From Andrena cerasifolii (taxonomy: Eukaryota > Arthropoda > Insecta > Hymenoptera > Andrenidae), in contig NC_135123.1 of assembly GCF_050908995.1 (NCBI RefSeq), positions 62,001 through 126,000 on the forward strand: DNA of 64,000 bases. Reading direction: 5' to 3'. Each line of letters opens with the position of its first letter. Positions within the stretch are counted from its first letter, which is position 1. The notes under the pieces were generated by a model. That model was not told the DNA's origin. It searched no databases and saw only the letters and a list, made by a program, of their open reading frames with translations. The position numbers and the translations under genes are program-made. Shown piece after piece: positions 12,141 through 26,189 of this stretch.

Positions 12141-14425
12141 AAACAAATATTGAAAAACTGATATTGAAAAACCGATATTGAAAAACCGATATTGAAACCG
12201 ATATTCAAAAACCGATATTCAAAAACCGATATTGAAAAACTGATATTGCAAAACCGATATTCAAAAACCGATATTGAAACCGATATTAGAACCGATATTC
12301 AAAAACCGATATTCAAAAACCGATATTGAAAAACCGATATTCAAAAACCGATATTGAAAAACCGATATTGAAACCGATATTGCAAAACCGATATTGAAAA
12401 ACCGATATTGAATCCGATATTAGAACCGATATTCAAAAACCGATATTGGAGAACAAATATTGAAAAACCGATATTGAAAAACCGATATTGAAACCGATAT
12501 TAGAACCGATATTGAAAAACCAATATTGAAAAAATTATATCGAAAAACTGATATTGCAAAACCGATATTGAAAAACCGATATTGAAACCGATATTGCAAA
12601 ACCGATATTGAAAAACCGATATTGAAAAACCAATATTGAAAAACTTATATCGAAAAACTGTTTTTGCTAAACCGATACTGATAAACCGATATTGAAAAAC
12701 CAATATTGAAAAACTTATATCGAAAAACTGTTATTGCAAAACCGATATTGAAAAACCGATATTGAAGAACCGATATTGAAACCGATATTAGAACCGATAT
12801 TGAAAAACCGATATTGAAAAACCGATATTGAAACCGATATTAGAACCGATATTCAAAAACCGATATTGAAACCGATATTAGAACCGATATTGAAAAACCG
12901 ATATTTCAAAACCGATAGTGAAACCGATATTGAAAAACCAATATTGAAAAACTTATTTCGAAAAACTGATATTGCAAAACCGATATTGAAAAACCGATAT
13001 TGAAACCGATATTGCAAAACCGATATTGAAAAACCGATATTGGAAAACTTATATCGAAAAACTGATATTGAAAAACCGATATTGAAAAACAAATATTGAA
13101 AAACAAATATTGAAAAACTGATATCGAAAAACTGATATTGAAAAACCGATATTGAATCCGATATTAGAACCGATATTCAAAAACCGATATTGAAGAACAA
13201 ATATTGAAAAACTGATATTGAAAAACCGATATTGAAAAACCGATATTGAATCCGATATTAGAACCGATATTCAAAAACCGATATTGAAAACCAAATATTG
13301 AAAAACTGATATTGAAAAACCGATATTGAAAAACCGATATTCACACCGATATTGAAAAACCGATATTCAAAAACCGATATTGAAAAACCGATATTCAAAA
13401 ACCGATATTGAAAAACCGATATTCAAAAACCGATATTGAAAAACTGATATTGCAAAACCGATATTCAAAAACCGATATTGAAAAACCGATATTGAAACCG
13501 ATATTGCAAAACCGATATTGAAAAACCGATATTCAAAAACCGATATTCAAAAACCGATATTGAAAAACCGATATTCAAAAACCGATATTGAAAAACCGAT
13601 ATTGAAACCGATATTGCAAAACCGATATTGAAAAACCGATATTGAATCCGATATTAGAACCGATATTCAAAAACCGATATTGGAGAACAAATATTGAAAA
13701 ACCGATATTGAAAAACCGATATTGAAACCGATATTAGAACCGATATTGAAAAACCGATATTGAAAAACAAATATTGAAAAACTGATATCGAAAACTGATA
13801 TTGAAAAACCGATATTGAAAAACAAATATTGAAGAACCGATATTGAAACCGATATTAGAACCGATATTGAAAAACCGATATTGAAAAACAAATATTGAAA
13901 AACAAATATTGAAAAACTGATATCGAAAAACTGATATTGAAAAACCGATATTGAATCCGATATTAGAACCGATATTCAAAAATCAATATTGGAGAACAAA
14001 TATTGAAAAACTGATATCGAAAAACTGATATTGAAAAACCGATATTGAAAAACCGATATTGAAAAACCGATATTGAATCCGATATTAGAACCGATATTCA
14101 AAAACCGATATTGGAGAACAAATATTGAAAAACTGATATTGAAAAACCGATATTGAAAAACCGATATTGAAAAACCGATATTGAATCCGATATTAGAACC
14201 GATATTGAATCCGATATTAGAACCGATATTCAAAAACCGATATTGGAGAACAAATATTTAAAAACCGATATTGAAAAATCGATATTGAAACCGATATTCA
14301 AAAACCGATATTCAAAAACCGATATTGAAAAACTGATATAGCAAAACGGATATTCAAAAACCGATATTGAAAAACCGATATTGAAACCGATATTGCAAAA
14401 CCGATATTGAAAAACCGATATTGAA
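12141..14425 (+). repeat. 2,285-bp tandem duplication, copy 2
   Basis: This is the second copy of the preceding block, starting near 12,141 and diverging near 14,425, where GAATCC follows instead of GAAAAACAAATATT. A private change, CAAATATTTAAAAACC, lies near 14,250-14,265. Its right part (13,667 onward) also matches 15,800 onward and 17,323 onward. Confidence 0.85.
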
Positions 14426-15799
14426 TCCGATATTAGAACCGATATTCAAAAACCGATATTGGAGAACAAATATTGAAAAACTGATATTGAAAAACCGATA
14501 TTGAAAAACCGATATTGAAAAACCAATATTGAAAAACTTATTTCGAAAAACTGATATTGCAAAACCGATATTGAAAAACCGATATTGAAACCGATATTGC
14601 AAAACCGATATTGAAAAACCGATATTGAAAAACCAACATTGAAAAACTTATATCGAAAAACTGTTTTTGCAAAACCGATATTGAAAAACCGATATTGAAG
14701 AACCGATATTGAAACCGATATTAGAACCGATATTGAAAAACCGATATTGAATCCGATATTAGAACCGATATTCAAAAACCAATATTGGAGAACAAATATT
14801 GAAAAACTGATATCGAAAAACTGATATTGAAAAACCGATATTGAAAAACCGATATTGAAAAACCGATATTGAATCCGATATTAGAACCGATATTCAAAAA
14901 CCGATATTAGAACCGATATTGAAAAACTGATATTGAAAAACCGATATTGAAAAACCGATATTGAATCCGATATTAGAACCGATATTCAAAAACCGATATT
15001 GAAAACCAAATATTGAAAAACTGATATTGAAAAACCGATATTGAAAAACCGATATTCACACCGATATTGAAAAACCGATATTCAAAAACCGATATTGAAA
15101 AACCGATATTCAAAAACCGATATTGAAAAACCGATATTCAAAAACCGATATTGAAAAACTGATATTGCAAAACCGATATTCAAAAACCGATATTGAAAAA
15201 CCGATATTGAAACCGATATTGCAAAACCGATATTGAAAAACCGATATTGAAAAACCGATATTCAAAAACCGATATTCAAAAACCGATATTCAAAAACCGA
15301 TATTGAAAAACTGATATTGCAAAACCGATATTCAAAAACCGATATTGAAACCGATATTAGAACCGATATTCAAAAACCGATATTCAAAAACCGATATTGA
15401 AAAACCGATATTCAAAAACCGATATTGAAAAACCGATATTGAAACCGATATTGCAAAACCGATATTGAAAAACCGATATTGAATCCGATATTAGAACCGA
15501 TATTCAAAAACCGATATTGGAGAACAAATATTGAAAAACCGATATTGAAAAACCGATATTGAAACCGATATTAGAACCGATATTGAAAAACCGATATTTC
15601 AAAACCGATATTGAAACCGATATTGAAAAACCAATATTGAAAAACTTATTTCGAAAAACTGATATTGCAAAACCGATATTGAAAAACCGATATTGAAAAA
15701 CCGATATTCAAAAACCGATATTGAAAAACCGATATTGAAACCGATATTGAAAAACTAATATTGAAAAACTGATATTGAATCCGATATTAGAACCGATAT
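14426..15799 (+). repeat. Mosaic HOR block, first CAACATTG monomers
   Basis: Bases 14,446-14,790 match 18,102-18,446 (offset 3,656) and contain the first CCAACATTG unit in the window (about 14,634). Bases about 14,940-15,240 are an L-type piece with AACCAAATATTG and TTCACACC, matching about 13,225-13,525 (offset about 1,715). Bases about 15,260-15,560 resemble the 9.9-10.2 kb block. Near 15,595 is a TTCAAAACCGATATT patch. The block looks assembled from pieces of several others. At about 14,900 an AGAACCGATATT unit follows a 14-bp unit, an exception to the order rule. Confidence 0.65.
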
Positions 15800-17322
15800 T
15801 CAAAAACCGATATTGGAGAACAAATATTGAGAAACTGATATTGAAAAACCGATATTGAAACCGATATTAGAACCGATATTGAAAAACCGATATTGAAAAA
15901 CAAATATTGAAAAACTGATATCGAAAACTGATATTGAAAAACCGATATTGAAAAACAAATATTGAAGAACCGATATTGAAACCGATATTAGAACCGATAT
16001 TGAAAAACCGATATTGAAAAACAAATATTGAAAAACAAATATTGAAAAACTGATATCGAAAAACTGATATTGAAAAACCGATATTGAATCCGATATTAGA
16101 ACCGATATTCAAAAATCAATATTGGAGAACAAATATTGAAAAACTGATATCGAAAAACTGATATTGAAAAACCGATATTGAAAAACCGATATTGAAAAAC
16201 CGATATTGAATCCGATATTAGAACCGATATTCAAAAACCGATATTGGAGAACAAATATTGAAAAACTGATATTGAAAAACCGATATTGAAAAACCGATAT
16301 TGAAAAACCGATATTGAATCCGATATTAGAACCGATATTGAATCCGATATTAGAACCGATATTCAAAAACCGATATTGGAGAACAAATATTGAAAAACCG
16401 ATATTGAAAAATCGATATTGAAACCGATATTCAAAAACCGATATTCAAAAACCGATATTGAAAAACTGATATAGCAAAACCGATATTCAAAAACCGATAT
16501 TGAAAAACCGATATTGAAACCGATATTGAAAAACCGATATTGAATCCGATATTAGAACCGATATTCAAAAACCGATATTGGAGAACAAATATTGAAAAAC
16601 TGATATTGAAAAACCGATATTGAAAAACCGATATTGAAAAACCAATATTGAAAAACTTATTTCGAAAAACTGATATTGCAAAACCGATATTGAAAAACCG
16701 ATATTGAAACCGATATTGCAAAACCGATATTGAAAAACCGATATTGAAAAACCAACATTGAAAAACTTATATCGAAAAACTGTTTTTGCAAAACCGATAT
16801 TGAAAAACCGATATTGAAGAACCGATATTGAAACCGATATTAGAACCGATATTGAAAAACCGATATTGAATCCGATATTAGAACCGATATTCAAAAACCA
16901 ATATTGGAGAACAAATATTGAGAAACTGATATTGAAAAACCGATATTGAAAAACCGATATTGAAAAACCGATATTGAATCCGATATTAGAACCGATATTC
17001 AAAAACCGATATTGAAAAACAAATATTGAAAAACTGATATTGAAAAACCGATATTGAAAAACCGATATTGAAACCGATATTCAAAAACCGATATTCTAAA
17101 ACCGATATTCAAAAACCGATATTGAAAAACTGATATTGCAAAACCGATATTCAAAAACCGATATTGAAACCGATATTAGAACCGATATTCAAAAACCGAT
17201 ATTCAAAAACCGATATTGAAAAACCGATATTCAAAAACCGATATTGAAAAACCGATATTGAAACCGATATTGCAAAACCGATATTGAAAAACCGATATTG
17301 AATCCGATATTAGAACCGATAT
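15800..17322 (+). repeat. HOR block repeated at 1,523-1,537 bp
   Basis: Bases 15,800 to about 16,550 match 17,323 onward at offset 1,523; after a 14-bp step the offset is 1,537 (16,565 and 18,102). The 13-bp monomer after GATATC and the ATATAGC variant (about 16,471) are shared. The remainder, about 16,930-17,322, is a C-type-rich stretch (CAAAAACC units) with a private TTCTAAAACC near 17,094. Confidence 0.75.
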
Positions 17323-18427
17323 TCAAAAACCGATATTGGAGAACAAATATTGAAAAACCGATATTGAAAAACCGATATTGAAACCGATATTAGAACCGAT
17401 ATTGAAAAACCGATATTGAAAAACAAATATTGAAAAACTGATATCGAAAACTGATATTGAAAAACCGATATTGAAAAACAAATATTGAAGAACCGATATT
17501 GAAACCGATATTAGAACCGATATTGAAAAACCGATATTGAAAAACAAATATTGAAAAACAAATATTGAAAAACTGATATCGAAAAACTGATATTGAAAAA
17601 CCGATATTGAATCCGATATTAGAACCGATATTCAAAAACCAATATTGGAGAACAAATATTGAAAAACTGATATCGAAAAACTGATATTGAAAAACCGATA
17701 TTGAAAAACCGATATTGAAAAACCGATATTGAATCCGATATTAGAACCGATATTCAAAAACCGATATTGGAGAACAAATATTGAAAAACTGATATTGAAA
17801 AACCGATATTGAAAAACCGATATTGAAAAACCGATATTGAATCCGATATTAGAACCGATATTGAATCCGATATTAGAACCGATATTCAAAAACCGATATT
17901 GGAGAACAAATATTGAAAAACCGATATTGAAAAATCGATATTGAAACCGATATTCAAAAACCGATATTCAAAAACCGATATTGAAAAACTGATATAGCAA
18001 AACCGATATTCAAAAACCGATATTGAAAAACCGATATTGAAACCGATATTGCAAAACCGATATTGAAAAACCGATATTGAATCCGATATTAGAACCGATA
18101 TTCAAAAACCGATATTGGAGAACAAATATTGAAAAACTGATATTGAAAAACCGATATTGAAAAACCGATATTGAAAAACCAATATTGAAAAACTTATTTC
18201 GAAAAACTGATATTGCAAAACCGATATTGAAAAACCGATATTGAAACCGATATTGCAAAACCGATATTGAAAAACCGATATTGAAAAACCAACATTGAAA
18301 AACTTATATCGAAAAACTGTTTTTGCAAAACCGATATTGAAAAACCGATATTGAAGAACCGATATTGAAACCGATATTAGAACCGATATTGAAAAACCGA
18401 TATTGAATCCGATATTAGAACCGATAT
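17323..18427 (+). repeat. HOR block, downstream copy of 15,800-16,930 and 13,667-14,775
   Basis: It matches 13,667-14,775 at offset 3,656 and the preceding block at 1,523-1,537. ATATAGC is at about 17,993. CAACATTG followed by CTGTTTTTGC, a T-run element without the CTAAACC of the true anchor, closes the block near 18,290-18,325. Confidence 0.75.
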
Positions 18428-21311
18428 TCAAAAACCAATATTGGAGAACAAATATTGAAAAACTGATATCGAAAAACTGATATTGAAAAACCGATATTGA
18501 AAAACCGATATTGAAAAACCGATATTGAATCCGATATTAGAACCGATATTCAAAAACCGATATTGGAGAACAAATATTGAAAAACTGATATTGAAAAACC
18601 GATATTGAAAAACCGATATTGAAAAACCGATATTGAATCCGATATTAGAACCGATATTGAAACCGATATTAGAACCGATATTGAAAAACCGATATTGAAA
18701 AACCAATATTGAAAAACCGATATTGAAAAACCGATATTGAAAAACCGATATTGAAAAACCGATATTGAAAAACCGATATTGAAAAACCGATATTGAAACC
18801 GATATTGAAAAACCGATATTCAAAAACCGATATTGAAAAACTGATATTGCAAAACCGATATTCAAAAACCGATATTGAAAAACCGATATTGAAACCGATA
18901 TTGCAAAACCGATATTGAAAAACCGATATTGAAAAACCAACATTGAAAAACTTATATCGAAAAACTGTTTTTGCAAAACCGATATTGAAAAACCGATATT
19001 GAAGAACCGATATTGAAACCGATATTAGAACCGATATTGAAAAACCGATATTGAAGAACCGATATTGAAACCGATATTAGAACCGATATTGAAAAACCGA
19101 TATTGAAGAACCGATATTGAAACCGATATTAGAACCGATATTGAAAAACCGATATTGAAAAACTTATATCGAAAAACTGATATTGCAAAACCGATATTGA
19201 AACCGATATTAGAACCAATATTGAAAAAATTATATCGAAAAACTGATATTGCAAAACCGATATTGAAAAACCGATATTGAAACCGATATTGCAAAACCGA
19301 TATTGAAAAACCGATATTGAAAAACCAATATTGAAAAACTTATATCGAAAAACTGTTTTTGCTAAACCGATACTGATAAACCGATATTGAAAAACCAATA
19401 TTGAAAAACTTATATCGAAAAACTGTTATTGCAAAACCGATATTGAAAAACCGATATTGAAGAACCGATATTGACACCGATATTAGAACCGATATTGAAA
19501 AACCGATATTGAAAAACCGATATTGAAACCGATATTAGAACCGATATTCAAAAACCGATATTGAAACCGATATTAGAACCGATATTGAAAAACCGATATT
19601 TCAAAACCGATAGTGAAACCGATATTGAAAAACCAATATTGAAAAACTTATTTCGAAAAACTGATATTGCAAAACCGATATTGAAAAACCGATATTGAAA
19701 CCGATATTGCAAAACCGATATTGAAAAACCGATATTGGAAAACTTATATCGAAAAACTGATATTGAAAAACCGATATTGAAAAACAAATATTGAAAAACA
19801 AATATTGAAAAACTGATATCGAAAAACTGATATTGAAAAACCGATATTGAATCCGATATTAGAACCGATATTCAAAAACCGATATTGAAGAACAGATATT
19901 GAAAAACTGATATTGAAAAACCGATATTGAAAAACCGATATTGAATCCGATATTAGAACCGATATTCAAAAACCGATATTGAAAACCAAATATTGAAAAA
20001 CTGATATTGAAAACCCATATTGAAAAACCGATATTCACACCGATATTGAAAAACCGATATTCAAAAACCGATATTGAAAAACCGATATTCAAAAACCGAT
20101 ATTGAAAAACCGATATTCAAAAACCGATATTGAAAAACTGATATTGCAAAACCGATATTCAAAAACCGATATTGAAAAACCGATATTGAAACCGATATTG
20201 CAAAACCGATATTGAAAAACCGATATTGAAAAACCGATATTCAAAAACCGATATTGAAAAACTGATATTGCAAAACCAATATTCAAAAACCGATATTGAA
20301 AAACCGATATTGAAACCGATATTGTAAAACCGATATTGAAAAACCGATATTGAAAAACCAATATTGAAAAACTTATATCGAAAAACTGATATTGCAAAAC
20401 CGATATTGAAAAACCGATATTGAAAAACCAATATTGAAAAACTTATATCGAAAAACTATTTTTGCAAAACCGATACTGATAAACCGATATTGAAAAACCA
20501 ATATTGAAAAACTTATATCGAAAAACTGTTATTGCAAAACCGATATTGTAAAACCGATATTGAAGAACCGATATTGAAACCGATATTAGAACCGATATTG
20601 AAAAACCGATATTGAAAAACCGATATTGAAACCCGATAGTGAAAAACCGATATTGAAACCGATATTAGAACCGATATTCAAAAACCGATATTGAAACCGA
20701 TATTAGAACCGATATTGAAAAACCGATATTTCAAAACCGATATTGAAACCGATATTGAAAAACCAATATTGAAAAACTTATTTCGAAAAACTGATATTGC
20801 AAAACCGATATTGAAAAACCGATATTGAAACCGATATTGAAAAACAAATATTGAAAAACAAATATTGAAAAACTGATATTGAAAAACTAATATTGAAAAA
20901 CTGATATTGAATCCGATATTAGAACCGATATTCAAAAACCGATATTGGAGAACAAATATTGAGAAACTGATATTGAAAAACCGATATTGAAAAACCGATA
21001 TTGAAAAACCGATATTGAATCCGATATTAGAACCGATATTCAAAAACCGATATTGAAAAACAAATATTGAAAAACTGATATTGAAAAACCGATATTGAAA
21101 AACCGATATTGAAACCGATATTCAAAAACCGATATTCAAAAACCGATATTCAAAAACCGATATTGAAAAACTGATATTGCAAAACCGATATTCAAAAACC
21201 GATATTGAAACCGATATTAGAACCGATATTCAAAAACCGATATTCAAAAACCGATATTGAAAAACCGATATTCAAAAACCGATATTGAAAAACCGATATT
21301 GAAACCGATAT
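18428..21311 (+). repeat. R-type HOR block with anchor-led segment, matched at 27.8-30.3 kb
   Basis: The block begins with a stretch containing six consecutive canonical monomers (about 18,711-18,794), the longest uniform run I noticed. It then has three GAAGAACC/12-bp phrases and an anchor at 19,356. The anchor-led segment here is R type: GAACAGATATTG (about 19,890) replaces GAACAAATATTG, and a 13-bp GAAAACCCATATT unit (about 20,010) replaces a 14-bp one. The order matches 27,779-30,300 at an offset of 9,351, then 9,299 after a 52-bp difference, then 9,298 after a 1-bp deletion in the other copy. The last part, to 21,311, is a C-type-rich link. Confidence 0.8.
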
Positions 21312-23283
21312 TGCAAAACCGATATTGAAAAACCGATATTGAATCCGATATTAGAACCGATATTCAAAAACCGATATTGGAGAACAAATATTGAAAAACC
21401 GATATTGAAAAACCGATATTGAAACCGATATTAGAACCGATATTGAAAAACCGATATTGAAAAACAAATATTGAAAAACTGATATCGAAAACTGATATTG
21501 AAAAACCGATATTGAAAAACAAATATTGAAGAACCGATATTGAAACCGATATTAGAACCGATATTGAAAAACCGATATTGAAAAACAAATATTGAAAAAC
21601 AAATATTGAAAAACTGATATCGAAAAACTGATATTGAAAAACCGATATTGAATCCGATATTAGAACCGATATTCAAAAACCAATATTGGAGAACAAATAT
21701 TGAAAAACTGATATCGAAAAACTGATATTGAAAAACCGATATTGAAAAACCGATATTGAAAAACCGATATTGAAAAACCGATATTGAATCCGATATTAGA
21801 ACCGATATTCAAAAACCGATATTGGAGAACAAATATTGAAAAACTGATATTGAAAAACCGATATTGAAAAACCGATATTGAAAAACCGATATTGAATCCG
21901 ATATTAGAACCGATATTGAATCCGATATTAGAACCGATATTCAAAAACCGATATTGGAGAACAAATATTGAAAAACCGATATTGAAAAATCGATATTGAA
22001 ACCGATATTCAAAAACCGATATTCAAAAACCGATATTGAAAAACTGATATTGAAAAACCGATATTGAAAAACCAATATTGAAAAACTTATTTCGAAAAAC
22101 TGATATTGCAAAACCGATATTGAAAAACCGATATTGAAACCGATATTTCAAAACCGATATTGAAAAACCGATATTGAAAAACCAACATTGAAAAACTTAT
22201 ATCGAAAAACTGTTTTTGCAAAACCGATATTGAAAAACCGATATTGAAGAACCGATATTGAAACCGATATTAGAACCGATATTGAAAAACCGATATTGAA
22301 AAACCAATATTGAAAAACCGATATTGGAAAACTTATATCGAAAAACTGATATTGCAAAACCGATATTGAAACCGATATTAGAACCGATGTTGAAAAACCG
22401 ATGTTGAAAAGCAAATATTGAAAAACTGATATCGAGAAATTGATATTGAAAAACCGATATTGAATCCGATATTAGAACCGATATTCAAAAACCGATATTG
22501 GAGAACAAATATTGAAAAACTGATAGTGAAAAACCGATATTGAAAAACCGATATTGAAAAACCGATATTGAATCCGATATTGAATCCGATATTATAACCG
22601 ATATTCAAAAACCGATATTGGAGAACAAATATTGAAAAACCGATATTGAAAAACCGATATTGAAACCGATATTAGAACCGATATTGAAAAACCGATATTG
22701 AAAAACAAATATGGAAAAACTGATATCGAAAACTGATATTGAAAAACTGATATTGCAAAACCGATATTCAAAAACAGATATTGAAACCGATATTAGAACC
22801 GATATTCAAAAACCGATATTCATAAACCGATATTCAAAAACCGATATTGAAAAACCGATATTGAAGAACCGATATTGAAACCGATATTAGAACCGATATT
22901 GAAAAACCGATATTGAAAAACCAATATTGAAAAACCGATATTGAAAAACCGATATTGAAAAACCGATATTGAAAAACCGATATTGAAAAACCGATATTGA
23001 AAAACCGATATTGAAACCGATATTGAAAAAACGATATTCAAAAACCGATATTGAAAAACTGATATTGCAAAACCGATATTCAAAAACCGATATTGAAAAA
23101 CCGATATTGAAACCGATATTGCAAAACCGATATTGAAAAACCGATATTGAAAAACCAACATTGAAAAACTTATATCGAAAAACTGTTTTTGCAAAACCGA
23201 TATTGAAAAACCGATATTGAAGAACCGATATTGAAACCGATATTGGAACCGATATTGAAAAACCGATATTGAAGAACCGATAT
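21312..23283 (+). repeat. Block found three times (here, 48.2 kb and 51.7 kb)
   Basis: The monomer order matches 48,214 onward at offset 26,902 and 51,713 onward at 30,401. Shared rare variants include paired GATGTTG units (22,386 region), CGAGAAATTG (22,433, 49,335, 52,834), ATTATAACC (about 22,590), AAATATGGAAAAAC (about 22,707) and CATAAACC (about 22,821). Their co-occurrence in three places shows common descent rather than chance. Confidence 0.85.
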
Positions 23284-24630
23284 TGAAACCGATATTAGAA
23301 CCGATATTGAAAAACCGATATTGAAAAACTTATATCGAAAAACTGATATTGCAAAACCGATATTGAAACCGATATTAGAACCGATATTGAAAAACCAATA
23401 TTGAAAAAATTATATCGAAAAACTGATATTGCAAAACCGATATTGAAAAACCGATATTGAAACCGATATTGCAAAACCGATATTGAAAAACCGATATTGA
23501 ATCCGATATTAGAACCGATATTCAAAAACCGATATTGGAGAACAAATATTGAAAAACCGATATTGAAAAACCGATATTGAAACCGATATTAGAACCGATA
23601 TTGGAGAACAAATATTGAAAAACCGATATTGAAAAACCGATATTGAAACCGATATTGAAAAACAAATATTGAAAAACAAATATTGAAAAACTGATATTGA
23701 AAAACTAATATTGAAAAACTGATATTGAATCCGATATTAGAACCGATATTCAAAAACCGATATTGGAGAACAAATATTGAGAAACTGATATTGAAAAACC
23801 GATATTGAAAAACCGATATTGAAAAACCGATATTGAAAAACCGATATTGAATCCGATATTAGAACCGATATTCAAAAACCGATATTGAAAAACAAATATT
23901 GAAAAACTGATATTGAAAAACTAATATTGAAAAACTGATATTGAATCCGATATTAGAACCGATATTCAAAAACCGATATTGGAGAACAAATATTGAGAAA
24001 CTGATATTGAAAAACCGATATTGAAAAACCGATATTCAAAAACCGATATTGAATCCGATATTAGAACCGATATTCAAAAACCGATATTGAAAAACAAATA
24101 TTGAAAAACTGATATTGAAAAACCGATATTGAAAAACCGATATTGAAACCGATATTCAAAAACCGATATTCAAAAACCGATATTCAAAAACCGATATTGA
24201 AAAACTGATATTGCAAAACCGATATTCAAAAACCGATATTGAAACCGATATTAGAACCGATATTCAAAAACCGATATTCAAAAACCGATATTCAAAAACC
24301 GATATTCAAAAACCGATATTGAAAAACCGATATTGAAAAACAAATATTGAAAAACTGATATTGAAAAACCGATATTGAAAAACCGATATTGAAACCGATA
24401 TTCAAAAACCGATATTCAAAAACCGATATTCAAAAACCGATATTCAAAAACCGATAATGAAAAACTGATATTGCAAAACCGATATTCAAAAACCGATATT
24501 GAATCCGATATTAGAACCGATATTCAAAAACCGATATTGGAGAACAAATATTGAGAAACTGATATTGAAAAACCGATATTGAAAAACCGATATTGCAAAA
24601 CCGATATTGACACCGATATTAGAACCGATA
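23284..24630 (+). repeat. Block shared with 32,990-34,336 and 53.7-55.0 kb
   Basis: This matches 32,990-34,336 at offset 9,706, including a private GATAATG (24,453 and 34,159). Related copies lie at 50.2-51.0 kb and 53.7-55.0 kb; the latter has GATATTG at the corresponding place. The block is rich in consecutive CAAAAACC units. The match ends near 24,630. Confidence 0.8.
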
Positions 24631-24809
24631 TTCAAAAACCGATATTGGAGAACAAATATTGAAAAACTGATATTGAAAAACCGATATTGAAAAACCGATA
24701 TTGAAAAACCAACATTGAAAAACTTATATCGAAAAACTGTTTTTGCAAAACCGATATTGAAAAACCGATATTGAAGAACCGATATTGAAACCGATATTAG
24801 AACCGATAT
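24631..24809 (+). repeat. Short link between HOR blocks
   Basis: About 180 bp of ordinary monomers with one CAACATTG unit and a CTGTTTTTGC element resemble the 14.5-14.7 kb and 18.1-18.4 kb stretches. It leads into the large duplicated block. Confidence 0.6.
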
Positions 24810-26189
24810 TGAAAAACCGATATTGAATCCGATATTAGAACCGATATTCAAAAACCAATATTGGAGAACAAATATTGAAAAACTGATATTGAAAAACCGA
24901 TATTGAAAAACCGATATTGAAAAACCGATATTGAATCCGATATTAGAACCGATATTGAATCCGATATTAGAACCGATATTGAAAAACCGATATTGGAGAA
25001 CAAATATTGAAAAACCGATATTGAAAAATCGATATTGAAACCGATATTCAAAAACCGATATTCAAAAACCGATATTGAAAAACTGATATTGAAAAACCGA
25101 TATTGAAAAACCAATATTGAAAAACTTATTTCGAAAAACTAATATTGCAAAACCGATATTGAAAAACCGATATTGAAACCGATATTGCAAAACCGATATT
25201 GAAAAACCGATATTGAAAAACCAACATTGAAAAACTTATATCGAAAAACTGTTTTTGCAAAACCGATATTGAAAAACCGATATTGAAGAACCGATATTGA
25301 AACCGATATTAGAACCGATATTGAAAAACCGATATTGAAAAACCAATATTGAAAAACCGATATTGGAAAACTTATATCGAAAAACTGATATTGCAAAACC
25401 GATATTGAAACCGATATTAGAACCGATGTTGAAAAACCGATGTTGAAAAGCAAATATTGAAAAACTGATATCGAAAAACTGATATTGAAAAACCGATATT
25501 GAATCCGATATTAGAACCGATATTCAAAAACCGATATTGGAGAACAAATATTGAAAAACTGATATTGAAAAACCGATATTGAAAAACCGATATTGAAAAA
25601 CCAACATTGAAAAACTTATATCGAAAAACTGTTTTTGCAAAACCGATATTGAAAAACCGATATTGAAGAACCGATATTGAAACCGATATTAGAACCGATA
25701 TTGAAAAACCGATATTGAATCCGATATTAGAACCGATATTCAAAAACCAATATTGGAGAACAAATATTGAAAAACTGATATCGAAAAACTGATATTGAAA
25801 AACCGATATTGAAAAACCGATATTGAAAAACCGATATTGAATCCGATATTAGAACCGATATTCAAAAACCGATATTGGAGAACAAATATTGAAAAACTGA
25901 TATTGAAAAACCGATATTGAAAAACCGATATTGAAAAACCGATATTGAATCCGATATTAGAACCGATATTGAAACCGATATTCGAACCGATATTGAAAAA
26001 CCGATATTGAAAAACCAATATTGAAAAACCGATATTGAATCCGATATTAGAACCGATATTCAAAAACCGATATTGAAAACCAAATATTGAAAAACTGATA
26101 TTGAAAACCCATATTGAAAAACCGATATTCACACCGATATTGAAAAACTGATATTGCAAAACCGATATTGAAAAACCGATATTGAAACC

